Shown here one piece after another: positions 1 through 14,673 of a DNA stretch of 64,000 nt; the first letter of the stretch is position 1; each line of letters starts with the position of its first letter. Source of the stretch: Adineta ricciae (Eukaryota > Rotifera > Eurotatoria > Adinetida > Adinetidae); contig CAJNOJ010000027.1 in the NCBI GenBank assembly GCA_905250025.1, positions 248,001 through 312,000 of the forward strand, in the 5' to 3' direction. The notes beneath the pieces are model-generated. The model did no database searches. It was not told the origin of the DNA and was given only the letters and a program-made list of their open reading frames with translations. A program made the translations under genes and the position numbers.

Positions 1-224
1 GGATCGATAAGACTCGACTGACGAAATCAAACACATATGTATATTTGAACTTTTATCGTGAGTATAGGAAAGATATCGCGATTGGAAAGAATTGCATAAA
101 ACAAGATGTTTTGGCTAATCATACATATTACGTTTTGCTTTTATTAATCCTTAAATGATCAAATACAAATCCTTATTCTACAAGACAAAACACTTGTCGC
201 TAAGATAAGTTAAGTCAACTGAAA

Positions 225-3200
225 CTAATTTGTCGGACACGAGTGTTGAATTCCATCGATAGAATGAAGCGCTTTAGCATGTCTCATGGAGCTATGATCG
301 TCATTATCATTGTCAAATGCAATTATCTTCATATTTGTTATACAACCAACATAGACAGGTATATCGTCGACAATCGGCGGTAATTTATTCATTTTACCAA
401 TATACAGCGGACCATTGGTATTCAAATCATAATCATTTAATAGTAATTCTTCATCGACGTCATATTTATCGACATGTAAACGAACGAATGTGAGATCTTT
501 TTGCACGTGGATGCTGTGCCATTGACCATTGCACATTTCATTGTCATTGTTTTCAGTCGGCCAATGAACCACATGGATTTCATCGATGTTGTTTTGTAAT
601 AGAGTGACTACGATGTTTCCTTTGTCGAGATAGATGAAGAGATAATTATCTTCATTTGTATTTGTTGCGGCTAATAGCAGACCGCTTTTAACACGAGATT
701 TGAATTGAAATGAAATATTGAATCGTTGACCGAGATGAAACGAGTTTTCTTAAATAAAGAGGGAAAGGTGAAAGATATCAAAGATAAATTTCGTCTTACC
801 GAGTATCAACTCTCTCTGTCCATCAAGAAATATTCCGGATTCCTCATTTTCGTAACATGTTTTGATGTTATAACTCGACTTCTCATTCATGGTGGTATCG
901 AACGCCATTGGTTGATTATTGATTTGTATCGAACTCAAACAACCTTGAAATTGAAGATTATGATGTCGAGTTTTGAAATGATGTAATTGCCGGCGGCGAT
1001 TTGACTGAAAGATTTCATCTGATGGAATATTACCAAAATGATAAACTCCATCTGTGTCCAATGTTGATTTCGTACCTAAGTGAATTGAATGGAGGCATAG
1101 ATGTTCGCTCTTGCTAAAGATTTGCATTTACCCGGTGGAATAATGAATCCTTGTGGCTGTGAATCGATGTACAAAGATGCATTGTTTCCATTTCGCACGA
1201 TATCCACTTGATGCCATTGATCATTATTGACTCGATTGATACCTTCGATTTCGCCTTTACCTGATCCACAATCGAACGCAAAAACTAAGTGTCCTTTGTG
1301 TAGCCATGTAGCGATGAATTCGTTCGATGCCGATGAATCCGAAACTGGAATGAAGAAAATAAGACAACGTATGAAATTGATTGGTAAACTCAGGGAAAAT
1401 ATTTACCATCACGACCAGAATAGAAAAGTAAACCATGGATAAATCGAGTTCGAAATTTGAAGGAGATATTCATAGCAGAGTTGAATGATGATTGTGTTAC
1501 AATAATTTGTCCACGACTTTCACGATGGTCATCACCGAAACGATAGCCTACGTCTTTACCACGGTCATCCGAAGGAGTCGTTGGTAACTGACATGACCGA
1601 CGAGAACGAGATGAATAATCATCTTCGTCTTCATCTTCATCTTCGATGATAACCGTGCTCGTTGCTGTTTCTACGGGCCTTGCTGGCTGAAATTCAGGAA
1701 TGTTGTTCATTTCTAGATCAATTGATGGTACGATGGGCGTCGTTGTGCTACTGCTGATATCAAAATCATCGTTAAATTCCAGAAACTTCAGTTGAACATT
1801 TTCCGATGACACTGGTTCGGTTGCATTGTAAATAAATGGCGGATAAACAACTGGTTCTTTAAGATTATTGTTGTTATTATTGCTGCTAAAGCCGTTTGTT
1901 TGACAATTCTGTTCGGCATTTTTCAATTTAACTGCATTATTAAAATTAATCAACGAACCATCGATATTCACATCACCAATACAGCCAATCAAACGCTGAA
2001 CCTGAGTTGAATGCGTTTGCGGCACACCACCGACGAAGACTGTTTTGTATAGTTGCCAATTGTTACCATCAGCTTCGATATCTAATTTACCGCATTCAGT
2101 ATCATTTAGATATAAACGATATGATTGGACATCACGATAAACACTAACATAATTCCACCAATTCGTTGAAAGTGTTGTTTCACATTGAATTACTGGCAGA
2201 TCTTTATGTTTAATCATCAGATGGTTGTTTTCGAAATAGATGATTAGTTCGTTGATATTTTCATGACCATTGTTCATGTACACTAATGTGCCGGAAGGTT
2301 GATTCGATTGAAAACGTGTGGTTACAGCCCATGGGATGGTCAGGTTTTTCTCCATAATTTCTACATAACCTTCTTGATCGAGATAGTTGAATTGAACAGT
2401 ACGCAAGATTTGTTCAATGGCGCAGCTCGTTTCCACATTTTCACTGCGTTTATAGTGTTCCGATTTGAATGATAATTCAATGCGATCAATCATAATCGAC
2501 TGAATACAGCCGCTAAATCCTCGACTGGTGATTGCATCACGTAACGAATCTTGTCCAAGATATTTTCCAACGTAAATATTATCGTTACCACCTTCGATAC
2601 GTGATTCTTCGTCGCGATCATAGATCGATTCCGATAATTGATTATCTAATTGCACGATCAATTCAGTGTCTTGTTTTTTTATTTGTAGGCGATGCACTTG
2701 ATTATCATGAACATTATCTTCGAGACGTAAACTAACTAAACCACTGCCTGTATTCATTAGAATTTCTGGATGAGAATCGATGATTTGTACAGCAAAGAAA
2801 CGTTTCTCAATGTCACCACCACCATAGGCAAGTAAAAGACCGTTAGGAGCATGTGTTTTGAATATAATTGTCAGTGAAAACGAATGTTCGAGACGTCGTA
2901 AGCGTCGTTTGGAAAATATCGCATAACCATCGCCTTTCAAACTAAAACCAGGTACGGATTCTCGATGTATGACAGATGGAATTGTTCCTTGGTTATAATT
3001 CATCGCTGATTGAAAATTCCAAAGGCTAACACTATGATCATCCAGACGAACATTTGAAATTGAACCAGCAAATGATGGATACGTTCGTTTGAGTGTCACT
3101 TGAGATGGAATGCCACCGATAAGAAAAACTGATTGTTCGTCACTGAGATCTAGAATTGATTGGCCACCATTTTCAGCATCACTAACACCAACGAAAACGT

Positions 3201-6200
3201 CTTTGCCATTCGCATCGACTACAGTCAATTGACCGTGTGAACCAATACGTTCACCTGTAACATCGTACCATTGATTATCTGTAAACGAACGTGTCGTGAC
3301 GATTGAAGTCGGCCGCTGTTGTCCAACGTCGTATGTGAATTCCACTTGTCCTTCTGGATTCAACCGTAATGTCATATATCGATCTTCGTTTTCACTTCCA
3401 GCGTAAGCTAGTAGTCCATCCGGTTCAGTTGTACGAAATGAGAGTGCCAGTTTCGAATGTTGCTTGTTCAGATTCACTTGGGATTTACTGTATGGTTTAT
3501 GTAAATTAACACCACTTGTACGATTGAATTGTGCACCGACACGAACGGAACTGACAATTGAACGTGATTCATCAACTAATCGACGAATGTCGGCGATAAT
3601 GTCAACAATACTCTCTTGAAGATTAATCGTCTGATCATAGGAATATTTTGCTGCGCTCAGTTGCTGATCTGTATCAATTTGCCAGCGTTTCATACGTTGA
3701 ATACCATCGGTAATGTCAGCAAATTCCATCTGTAATGGACGATCACTTAGTGTCGAAGCATTCATCGGTTTTTCAGCAAGTATTTTCTCACGTAAACGTG
3801 CGAATTCATTGGTTTTTGCTTGACTTTCGTCATACATTCGTTTCGAATGTGGTTCTAAATTATCTGCTGTCAGTTTCAATTCATTAATACGTAGCTTATA
3901 AGCTGGTAGTAATTTTTCACTTGTACTTAACGAACGTTGACATGTGAGAACTGAACGTGACACTCGATCTAGCCGTTGTTCATCATTAAGATTCAACTTG
4001 ATCTGTGTGTCAATGGGTGATAGGAATGATTGATCCAGTTTCTCTTTTTCGAGCTTTTCAATACGTTGTCGTTGTTGGGAAATATGTTCCTGAGTCGCTG
4101 TTAAGTTTCGAATCAATTCGGTCGATGTTGAATCCAATTCATTAACAGTGTCGATGATATTTTTGTAAACAAAAACAGTTAAAAGTGTAACATTGTTTTG
4201 TTGTCTCATGCTTTCATATAATGTCTCCAGGTGCTGCGATGTTTCTGTTAAGTTTTGAACGTAATTGAAGACTTGACGAACATCCATATGTACACGACGA
4301 TTTTGTTCGATGGTTTCGTTAACAACGGAATGTAGGATTTGAACCGATGAATTGAGATTTTCAGCATTGCTTAATGTTTGCTGATAAGCGATCTGTAATT
4401 GATTGTAGTTTGTCATCAGTTCGTTATTTAAGAGTTGACTTGTATTCGACAATTTCATATCGGCACCTTCTTTTAACGTCAGACTTTGTTTCAAGTTCGT
4501 ACGAATTAACGTGATGTTATCAAGTGATGTGACTTCCTTAGAGATACGCTCGAGTTTATCATAAGCTTGGTGAATGTGCCGTTCCATTTGTATGGTTCGT
4601 TGTTCAAAGTGAAATGTTTGATTGTTTAATCGATCGATTTCGTTCAAATGATTGGTCAGATCGTTCTGAATCGTCTGCAGATAAGTGTAGAGTTTTGAAG
4701 CTAGTTGACTGGTGTTTTTAATCACACTTTGCTCTGGTTCAATTTCAAATCGTTCAAGCATTGAATGGACTCTGTAGACGAAACAGAAATTATACGAATC
4801 ACTACGAAAGTCAACTTACCTGTCAATAAGATTGACTATGTACGTCGGATCGTCATTGGTATGTTGAGTTAAATTCGATGAGAATGCATCGATGTCATCA
4901 GCAAAATTGCGCATTGTTTCCACTTGTTCACGTACGCGTTCGTATTCTTTTTGCACAACTTTGGCCAACTGTTTCACTTCGTCTTGTTCGTGATTGATTT
5001 CAATCTGCGTCTGCTTAAAGTCGTGATCGAATTCATTCAGTAAAGTCTTCAAATTGATGATTTGCTCATTGAGACAGAATGAACTGGAGGGATTTTCATT
5101 CGGTAAGCATCGGTAGTTGCGAATATTCGCACTGTTGACGAGCGAATGATATTCATCAGCGCGCACACGCATGCGTTGGATACGTTCGTTTGCTGTGCGA
5201 CCCTGTATAATTCGATCAGCATTTTCAATAGTTCGATTGATGTTGACACGTAATTGATCAACATCATCGATCAGTTGACGAGCGCACCAACCCTCAGGAA
5301 CAACATTGGATTTATCACATGGGAGACAGCCACGACCTGCGATCGATCGAAAGGATTAGTATGTTGTTAAGTGAGATCTACTTTTTTACCTTCAACAATC
5401 GTATAATGCTCTTCACATTGATCACAACGTTCTCCTCGAACACCTTCAATACAGTAGCATCGACCTGTTCTGGCATCGCAGCTCAAGCCTGTATTGCTTA
5501 GATCCCGTACTGTTCCGAAACGATCACACTGACATTGTTTGCATCCATCTTCGGTCAAATCCCAATAGCCCGGCAGGCACATATCACAATTCCTAAACGA
5601 CAAATAAGCTCAATTCAATGAGAAATCTTATTCGTACTTTCCACCAACGCCAGGTTTACATTGACATTGACCCGTGTACAAATCACAAGACGGTCCGATA
5701 CTACCCATGCCACACATACATGGCTTGCACCCTTCATCGCCGCATGCATGATAACCGTAATGATTTTCTAAGCAGACGTCACATGTAAGACCGGTGACAC
5801 CAGGTTTACATTGACATCGGCCAGATCGTTGGTCACATCTGACTGCACCGCATTGAGAACATGCACATGGAGCGCAGTTTTTCGCGAGAATGGCATCGCC
5901 GTAGAACCAGTCTCGACAACGTTCACACATGGGTCCAGCAGTATTGTTCAAACAGTTGACACAACGACCAGTCTGTTGATCGCATGCATTCCAGTCAAAG
6001 GGATCAATGTTTGCGTTACATTCGCATGGCGAACATCGACCACCCATCTTACTTGGCTCACCCCAGAATGCTAAATACAACGAAAGCGAAAACAGTAAAC
6101 GTCTGTCGTTCTATTATCTTTTAGAAAGTTACCTGGATAGCATGACTGACATCGATCACCGTAATAACCTTGTTGACAGAAACATTTTGTTGTTTCGCCT

Positions 6201-9200
6201 GTGGTGACATTCATTTCGCAAGTTGATGCAAAGTTATTTGATTCAACAGCTAGTGGACATGCACAAATGCGGCACGGAATACCCTTCGTTGGATCGCCAT
6301 TATAACCGGCCACACACCCTTCACAGTATGTTCCTATTGTGTGATTCTGACACGCTAAACAATGACCTGTTTCGACATCGCAGATATCACTTTGACCATT
6401 GCATTGACAAGGTACGCAAGTATAACTATGTGCACCATTGGTACCACTGTATTGTTTATAGTAACCACGTGCGCATGTTTCACAAGATGTACCAGCATAA
6501 TTTGGCGGGCATGAGCATACTTCAATATTACGGGCAATAGGACGTTGTGGCAAAATGTTATTTGCAGATTTCAGATCCGCTTGTTGTAGTTGCACGGCAA
6601 CAATAGAACTTGACTGTGAATCGGCTGAATATGGCCAAGCAAGAATATGTATGCTTGATACATTGCTAAGCGTTTGCAAGAAGGTTTCACGTGTTACCGC
6701 CGCTGATGATCGTGCTTGAAAACGAAAGTTTGCTTCTTTTAACGTGACAGTAATCTCTTCTTCAGGACGGTTAGCTTCGATTGGCCGTGAATAATAATGT
6801 GCAATGGTTAAATCACGACCGCGAAGAATAACTAATGGATGCTTGTTAATAACTTGATTTTGGTTATTTATTGTTGACGTGTAACTTAATCTAAAAGTTA
6901 AATTTCCTCCATAGGAAAGAATTTTATTGCCTAAATATTGTCGTGGCGCCGACCAGTAGACGGCAGATTGGTCTCTGTTATCATAGCTCATAAACATACT
7001 TAAGCGTGCTTCACGTCGATCAAAGCGTATATCAGATCGTGTTAATGTCCAATCTGACATATTACGAATGAACCGATAATTAAATATACCTGAATGGCAC
7101 TGCGTTGTTGAACCGAAACAGTAGCATTTTGTGCAGCCCTTGGGATTATCAGCCAATAGAGCAAACGTACCATCTGTACAACGATCGCAACGTGGTCCAT
7201 AGACATTTTCTTTACATAGACAGGTGCCAGTATAAGTATCACAGATGGGCTCAAGTGTACCAGACGTATCACAATCGCACCGCATGCAGCGTGGATAATC
7301 GTAATGACCTATAAATCGCATAAATGAAAATCAAATCTACATATATACATATGCAGTTCAATACACACCTGGAGCGCAACGATCACATGTTCGAGAACCG
7401 ATGTTCTCCCGACATGGACATTGACCTGTTTTTAAATCACAATCAAGACGTCCATTGACGACACCTTCAATCCGACATTGACAATCTTCGCACCCGATTA
7501 AAGGATCTTTAAGAAAAAAGAAAGCGAAGGATGACCTTGATTGATATACTTCTATAACTTACCGAAACCGTATGTTCGTGGAGCACATTGATCGCAATAA
7601 CGTCCCGTAACTCTTGGTGGGCAAATACAATCGCCTGTTAATTCATTGCAAATCTTTGTCGGACATGTACATTGTCGGCAGTTCGGAAAACCCCAATATC
7701 CCGTTCGACAACGATCACATCGTTGACCAATAACGTTAGGTCTGCAAGAACATTGTCCACCGTACGGTTCACATTGACCATTGCTATTTGTGGAACCACG
7801 TACATCACATGAACACAATAATGCTTGATCGTTAAATGTTGCTGATAATGAATAGAGTGCTTGACGACAGAATGGACTTGCTTGTTGAATTTTCAGGTCA
7901 TAATTTGGTGCCGTTTTAGCAATACATTCTTGAACAAATTTCGATGCTCGATCGGTATCGGCTGTAACCGGCGCTGGCGTCACAACTTTTTCAACTTTCG
8001 GTTCAATCTTTTGCGCAGTTAAATAATCAATCAATAATGATGTATTGGGATTAGTTAACGCTAAATAAGCGGTAAATTCCGGTTCATCGAGTCGAACCGC
8101 TGTTGAACCATTTTGAAGTGTCACTACTTGTGAACAACCGCCAAGAGTACGTCGTTGACAAACGGGTGCACTGATTTCTCCAATTTGACTATCACCTGTT
8201 CGACTGTAGAATATAACTGTCAATGGGATGCTATCGGATGCTGGATATGCATTGGACTGGTAATAGTGAATGTGGAATTGAAATGTAGCTGGATAGTTTT
8301 CTGGCTTCGCATACACATCAGTTAAACGTCCGTAGACATAGATATTCGGCGTGGATAAGTTCAATGGAACAACAGCAGTATTAGGTGGTGCCGATGGGAA
8401 ATTACTTGTCTTCAAATGTTCATTGTAATAATCTTCGGCTTGAAAAATTTGAACCGGTGCAGTCAATGAACCTCCTGATGGTTTATTTGAATCGTCACAT
8501 ACAGTTAAACCATGTGGTCCGTCATCCGATATGCCACGAACACAAGAAAATTTGGGTCGAAGAAGATCGTAATTGAATTGAGCAACTGGTACAGCAGTTA
8601 TCTTTTGTATACCAATTGGACTACTTCGATCTGTTTGTTGGACAACATTTAATATGACTGTTGCTCGTCGTGTATCGGTGACAGTCATTACTTTTGGTTT
8701 GCTGATTCGTTGATTGCCACCATTCGAATATGTCGTGACGATTTGCCGGCAAACGAATGTATAGGGACATTCAGTTAATACCAACGTACCTGGTGTGATG
8801 TCGCCATCGATGGTTTGAACGCGCGCATAGGATGTGCCCGCATCAATTGTATGATAATCGACGAGCAGATAGTATTGGCCCGGTTTCGATATCATCCAGT
8901 CATATCGATAGTCTCGACCACGTTCAATAGTCGTCAACGAATCAATAGATAATTCTTCCAAAAGATTTGAATCAATAATTAGACCATTTGTAACTGAACC
9001 CGATGATGGATGACTCACAGTTGACATACCATTCAATGGTGGATAATAGTATTGATAACATTCTTCTTCATCATCCAGTTCACATGGACGACCATAGGCA
9101 AAATCATCGGTTTGTTGCAATGCTTCAGCTTCGATGTAATCAATAGGAACAAAAACAACATAATCGACGAGAATTGGATCACGCGTTTTCAGTGTTAAAA

Positions 9201-12200
9201 TATATTCATTGTTAGGTGCAGCTTCTGTTGTCAGAAGTGTAGCAGATGATGCAAATGTTGCTTGACGATCTGATTGAGGTAGATCAATATCGAATGTTTG
9301 TGGTGCTGCTGTTGCTGTTTCTCGTACAGGTGCAAAGTTCACATGCATTTGTGGTAATTTATAGTCGACACTATTACTGTCCGTTGTCGTTTTATTGTAT
9401 GTTTTATATCGAATTAATAGTCGATAAGCTGTTGGTTTCATCAGTTGAATGTGCATTTGTACTTCTGGCTGTAGAGATGAATATCGAACATAACCTTTCC
9501 ATGAGAACTGTTCGAAATCGTATCCGTCGAATTCATAGCGGACCGGTGTTTGGTGTTTCGCTGTTAAACCATCTTCAAGTTCGTATCGTAAATGATGTAA
9601 ACTTGGAAAATAATGTCCCATCGCTGGTTGATTGCATTCGCGACCCACAATCGATGGCCGACAAACACATTGTCCTGTATGCTTATCACAAATACTATGC
9701 AATGATCCGCCAAGTGAGCATCGACATGGTTCGCAACCAAAAACGTCATCACGTTTCAACGAATAATAACCATCGGCACAAACATCACAGCGTGCGGTGG
9801 AGTTTTGAGTCGTTATTTTACATGGACATTGACCGGTAACACTGTCGCAAATGTTTAGATGTGCTAATGTACCGGAATCAGAACAGTCACACGGCTCACA
9901 GCCTAAAAGAGAAATATGAACGTATTTGCTTTGGGATGTTTTTTTTTCTTACCAACTGGATTGGATGCTTTCATATTCCAAAAACCTTCTTTGCAACGAT
10001 CACATTGTCTTCCTTCAACATTCTGTTTACATAAACAGAGGACACCTGGAATGTTATGACGACCACAACCAGGAAAATCGTTTCGTACACCAGCTGGTAC
10101 ACATTTACATTCTTCGCAGTAGGGAAAATTGAATAATCCTATCGATTCACACAAATGAAAATATCAAATCGTTCACAATAGAAAAAGAAAACAATTTTCG
10201 TACCTGGCGCACACTCTTGACATTTTTCACCAACGAAGTTACTTTTACATACACATTGCCCACTGGTTTGATCACAACTTAAACCTAATGAGCCATGCAT
10301 GTCACACGAACATGGTACACAATCCGGATACCGAAAGTAACCTTTTGGAAGAATAGGAAATTCTCGAATGAGAAATGTATATTAACACAAAATATTTCTT
10401 TACCAGGTGCACATTGATTACACTGTCGTCCGCCAAAATTTGGTTTACAATGACATTGGCCACGTTGGTCGCATGCTAGAAAAAATTCATCGAATCTCAA
10501 TAGAATCTTCTTTGTTCAAAATCGTAGATGAACGTACCATCATAAATGACACCAGTTGGATCACAGGCGCACGGTTCACATGTCGGATGATTGAAGAAGC
10601 CCGGTGCACAATGTTCACATGTTTGTCCGGTAAAATTCGCTTTACATAAACAAGCGCCTGTATCTTTATTACACACTTCTACCGTTGAGCCTAAGTTTAG
10701 AATTCATTGCAAAATGCACTCTGTTTTATGAGAACGATCTTACCATTGTGATTACAAACACATGGCAAACATCCTGGATAACCGTAGTGGCCATTTTTAC
10801 ACGTATTACATGTTCGATTCTGATAATTCAAACGGCATGGACATTGTCTGGAAAGACAAGTCAGAATAATCAGTTATATTAGATGAATAAACAAATCTTA
10901 CCCGGTTTCAGCGTCACATATATTTCCATCACTACCTGCTCGTTCACATTGGCACGGCAGACAACCGGCTTTGTAATTGTAATAACCAGGCGCACATCGA
11001 TCACAATAATCTCCATCAAAATTCATTTTGCACACGCAACGACCTGAGTCAGGTAAACATTTATGATCAGCTGTACCATTTATTGAACATAGACATGGTT
11101 TACATCCAGCGGCATAATCAAAATATCCGACGGCACATTCATCACATTCTAAGCCAGTGAACTGTGGTTTACATTCGCATTTACCTGTGCCTTCTGCACA
11201 AGCACCCGTCGAAACTTTCAGATTGCAATTGCATGATTGGCACATATCGACATCGCTGACTTTTTTGGTGAAATTTCGAAAGTATCCTCGAACGCATCGT
11301 TCACAATTGATACCTTCAGTATGATGTTGACAATTCAAACACCGACCGCCACCTTCATACTTTCCATGTATATCGATACTTAGTTTTTGTTCAGCTACTT
11401 TCTCATCGTAGGTACATTCAGTTGAATGACCGTAGCATTGACATGGTTCACATTCAAATGCTCCTGCACCGGCGTCACGTGATTGACGCCATTTTTTCTG
11501 TACAAATGGTTCACAACATTCCTGACAATAATCGCCACATGTATTATGTCGACAGCGGCAAACCATCTTATTCGGAGATTTCGGATGAGGTTTATCACAC
11601 GATTCCGCATGACCTATGAGAGACGAATCGTGAACGAGAACTAGTTCAGTTTCGATTGCACTCACCATTGCATTGACAATGTCCACCAATACCAATATCT
11701 CGAATGGAATAGAAGTATCGTCTTGTAACTGACTTGTCATGACTATCGTGAATGAACGAGTGAGAATGTAAGGTTGTTGGCCGAAGTAATTGTAGACGAA
11801 CGTTCGTAGCACGTGTCCATTGTTGTAGTGTATCACTATATGAAAAGTTTTTGATATTCGGTCGATCATTGATCAATGACACAACCATTTCACCACTAAA
11901 ACAAGAAAGTAACTGCTATTGTAGAAGAATAGTAAACCAAGACAATCGATATTTACCCTTCTAATGGAATGCGACTGGCATATTTCGTTTCACAAACAAC
12001 ATCATCATCGCGTACAAATGAACGATTGTAAGACGATTGAACACCAAACAATGTTCGACATTCAATATCGCTAGCGAAGTAGTACCACGTTGAAAATGTT
12101 TTGCCATAATCAGTCGAACGTTCTAAGGACCAGGCAGCCGGCCGAGGAGAATTGGCCATACGAATGTAAATGTAAGCAATATGATACTCTTGACCGAGAT

Positions 12201-12633
12201 CGATTGTAATATTCACTTTTTGATACTCCAAACCTCGTGATAATGGGGGAGACTAGAAGAGAAGATGAACAGACAGATTTCTTTCGCAATACCTTACCTG
12301 CCACCATCGATCGGTACCGTCGATTGTATAGTTGACGATATGTTTTTTCTCCGGTACACTAGGATCGCAGTAATCACAGTATTGTCCATAGATTAAATTG
12401 GAATCCTTGTAATCTTTTTCATAGGGTGACGAACCGGTTAGTTTACAGTATAATTCTTTTTTATACTTGATTTTATTCCGGTTTTGTTTATCAATAAATT
12501 CTCCGCATGTGGAAGTTGCTGATATGGTAATGTGTTTTTCTCGAGCAAGATTCAAATACGGTGGTCTTAAGCTTTCGCTTGAACATGTTGCAATAAGCCA
12601 TCCAAGCAAGAAAAAAAGTTCGCGCACAGACAT
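225..12633 (-). CDS. laminin alpha chain, multi-exon, complete
   Basis: This is a secreted basement-membrane subunit that trimerises with beta and gamma chains and binds receptors through its LG domains. About twenty short introns interrupt it. In order the translation shows a signal peptide and LN domain (with DRWWQ) at about 12630-11650, an EGF-like LE array with CxC..GxxCxxC patterns at about 11640-9780, a large insert of about 600 residues (about 9640-7850), more LE repeats, an L4 domain (about 7100-6560), LE repeats to about 5300, a heptad-rich coiled coil (about 5280-3550), and LG1-LG3 (about 3480-1900). A linker and LG4-LG5 follow, ending at the stop 225-227. The long insert between LE arrays, together with L4 and five LG domains, resembles alpha-3/5 type chains (Drosophila LanA). 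The start was chosen because the ATG is followed directly by a hydrophobic signal peptide and then the LN domain. Confidence 0.95.
1597..1608 (-). other. dibasic RSRR site in laminin LG3-LG4 linker
   Basis: The acidic linker between LG3 and LG4 reads ..EDDYSSRSRRSCQLP.. and so contains a furin-type R-x-R-R motif. Several laminin alpha chains are processed in or near this linker. Cleavage here is inferred from the motif and its position only. Confidence 0.5.
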
Positions 12634-13124
12634 TGTTCAATTACACAAACTGAACGTTGATGTCTACACTTATACGATAAGGCGTATACAAAGAGAAGGC
12701 AAAAGAGAACCTCAATGACCCGTAGTATATATCACAATGCGTAACTCGCTTTTACACTGACCAACATAGAAGAAAAAAGAGAATAAGATGATGGAGAATA
12801 TCGGCCGACGCTGTCGCTGCGCTTCAGTTATCGTTGAGAAAAAGAGCCGTATGTATTAAATGTATATTCTTTCTCATAAAGCTTGTACTTTACATTCTCT
12901 CATTCTCACTAGCGATAATAGTAAGGCAAAAAAAAAAGTATAGTCCGATTGAATGACCGATAGAGAATGATGCAACAATTGGGGATGGTGATGATATCAT
13001 CATATGCACTGATTAAACATCAAATATTTAAACTTTCAACAGGACAAGAAGAAAAAGAAAAATCACATAAAAAAGATAAATACATGAATTTAAAAAAAAA
13101 GAAGCAACTCAACGAAAACTCGCG
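12634..13124. other. spacer upstream of laminin and downstream of GPCR
   Basis: AT-rich non-coding DNA with no convincing open frame. It should hold the laminin 5' UTR and promoter and the 3' UTR of the receptor at 13125-14673. Confidence 0.6.
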
Positions 13125-14673
13125 TTAGTCACATGCCATGATAGTCGCTTCGTTAGCAAAGCTAACACATTGACTGGATGGCTTGTATACCGACGGGGAT
13201 ATTAGATGAGTTTCCACTCGATCAAAGTGTGTTGCCTCGGGCCGTAATCGTTTGGGCCCGATAGTAGTAGCCTCTTTTCGCGAATCTGTTGACGACGAAA
13301 CAGCAAAACAACAAGAATACAATGAATAGAATTCTCGTCGGAAACTGCGATTGATATAATTATAAATCACCGGATTCAAACAAGCTGATAATGACGAGAT
13401 CAAGTAGGAGGGAATTAGTAGATATCCGTAGATAAAGTGCGGATTCAGTGTATTTTGACTGTGCTCTAAATAGATCTGCACAATCGTTACAGGTAACCAT
13501 GAAATGGTAAAAAGTAGAGCAACTGATATGAGCAATTTTCTACTTCGATGGAATCGTCGTTTAGTGTGTGATTGACACTTCAATAATTGTTGTTGATCAA
13601 CAATATTTAAAGCATTCGGATGCTCGTTGAGTTCTTCGTTTACTTGACGAAAACAAGAAAATAAATCCGATGTTTTACTCGAAAAATTATTTGTTAACGT
13701 TGCGGGCAAGGATGCTGTACCATCATAACTTGTTACTTCTAATTCCGTTGTTTCTTCCTTTACATTGAACGATTGTCTTCGCTTCTTTCGCAGTGAGGTT
13801 TTTGTTGGACGACGACGATGACCCTGATACGAACGCATGCGAATCATTCGTCGTTTGAGAAACCGACTAATAGAATAACAACTAACCGATACGAATAGGA
13901 ACGGCACTAGGTATTGAACAGTGATCACTAAATACTGAAATACTCGCATGGGTAAGTCAGGCGGATAGACACAATCATATTTCTTCTTGTTACACAGTGC
14001 TGGGAAAAACATTTGTTCAATCATGGAAGTATTGCTGGCATTTAACGAAGTTTGGGAACGTTTTAGAACTTCTTGCCGAACAGCTGCGGGAATTCGATCT
14101 TCCATCCGTCGGGAGATAAATTCTGGTAATGCAATTATAATGGAAACCAACCAAAGTAGAATCAATGTGACAATGGTGAATCGACGGTCGAATTTGCGCT
14201 TGTTGACGATGAAAAACCAACGTTCGACAGCGATGATAGCAACGGTAAATGTTGAGACTAACGCCGTGACGGTCGGAGTAAAATGCACGAATTTACAAAG
14301 GAACGCTCCAAAGACCCAGTTTTCAACTAAAGCAGCTGATAAAGTCATGGGAATTGACACACATAGAACAATCAGATCGTTTAAACCTAAAAGACAATGG
14401 CTACTGAGAAAAACAAGAATCTCAAAAAGAAGGTTTTCTCTTACATAGATTCATAAGAAATGTATTAGTGATAGATCTTAATTTCTTCTGTTGGAAAAAT
14501 ATAAGACAAACACTAATATTTCCGAAAACACCAAAACAAAATGGCAGGAAATAGGCAACATAGACAACAATGGTTATAGGCAACGAGAATCGAAGTTCGA
14601 CTAAAGAATTCGTTTCATCAGACGAGCCGATATTCGGACACGGCCGATTCAAATAAGTTTCATCAGTATTCAT
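13125..14673 (-). CDS. rhodopsin-like neuropeptide-type GPCR, two exons
   Basis: This is a class A seven-transmembrane receptor, probably for a peptide ligand. Exon 1 (14673-14445) and exon 2 (14386-13125) are joined across a 58-bp GT..AG intron that splits a TGT codon and restores the TM2 motif NLCLNDLIVL. Other landmarks are GNISV in TM1, the TM3 Cys (AFLCKF) paired with an ECL2 Cys (KYDCVYP), ERW at the DRY position, a long basic third loop, SWLP in TM6 and NPVIYNYI in TM7. The product is about 496 residues. The start is the first in-frame ATG (MNTDETYL); it lies downstream of a pyrimidine-rich TTTTTCAG that may be a 5' UTR splice acceptor. The subfamily is uncertain, though an NPY/NPF- or tachykinin-like group fits best. 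Confidence 0.88.
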
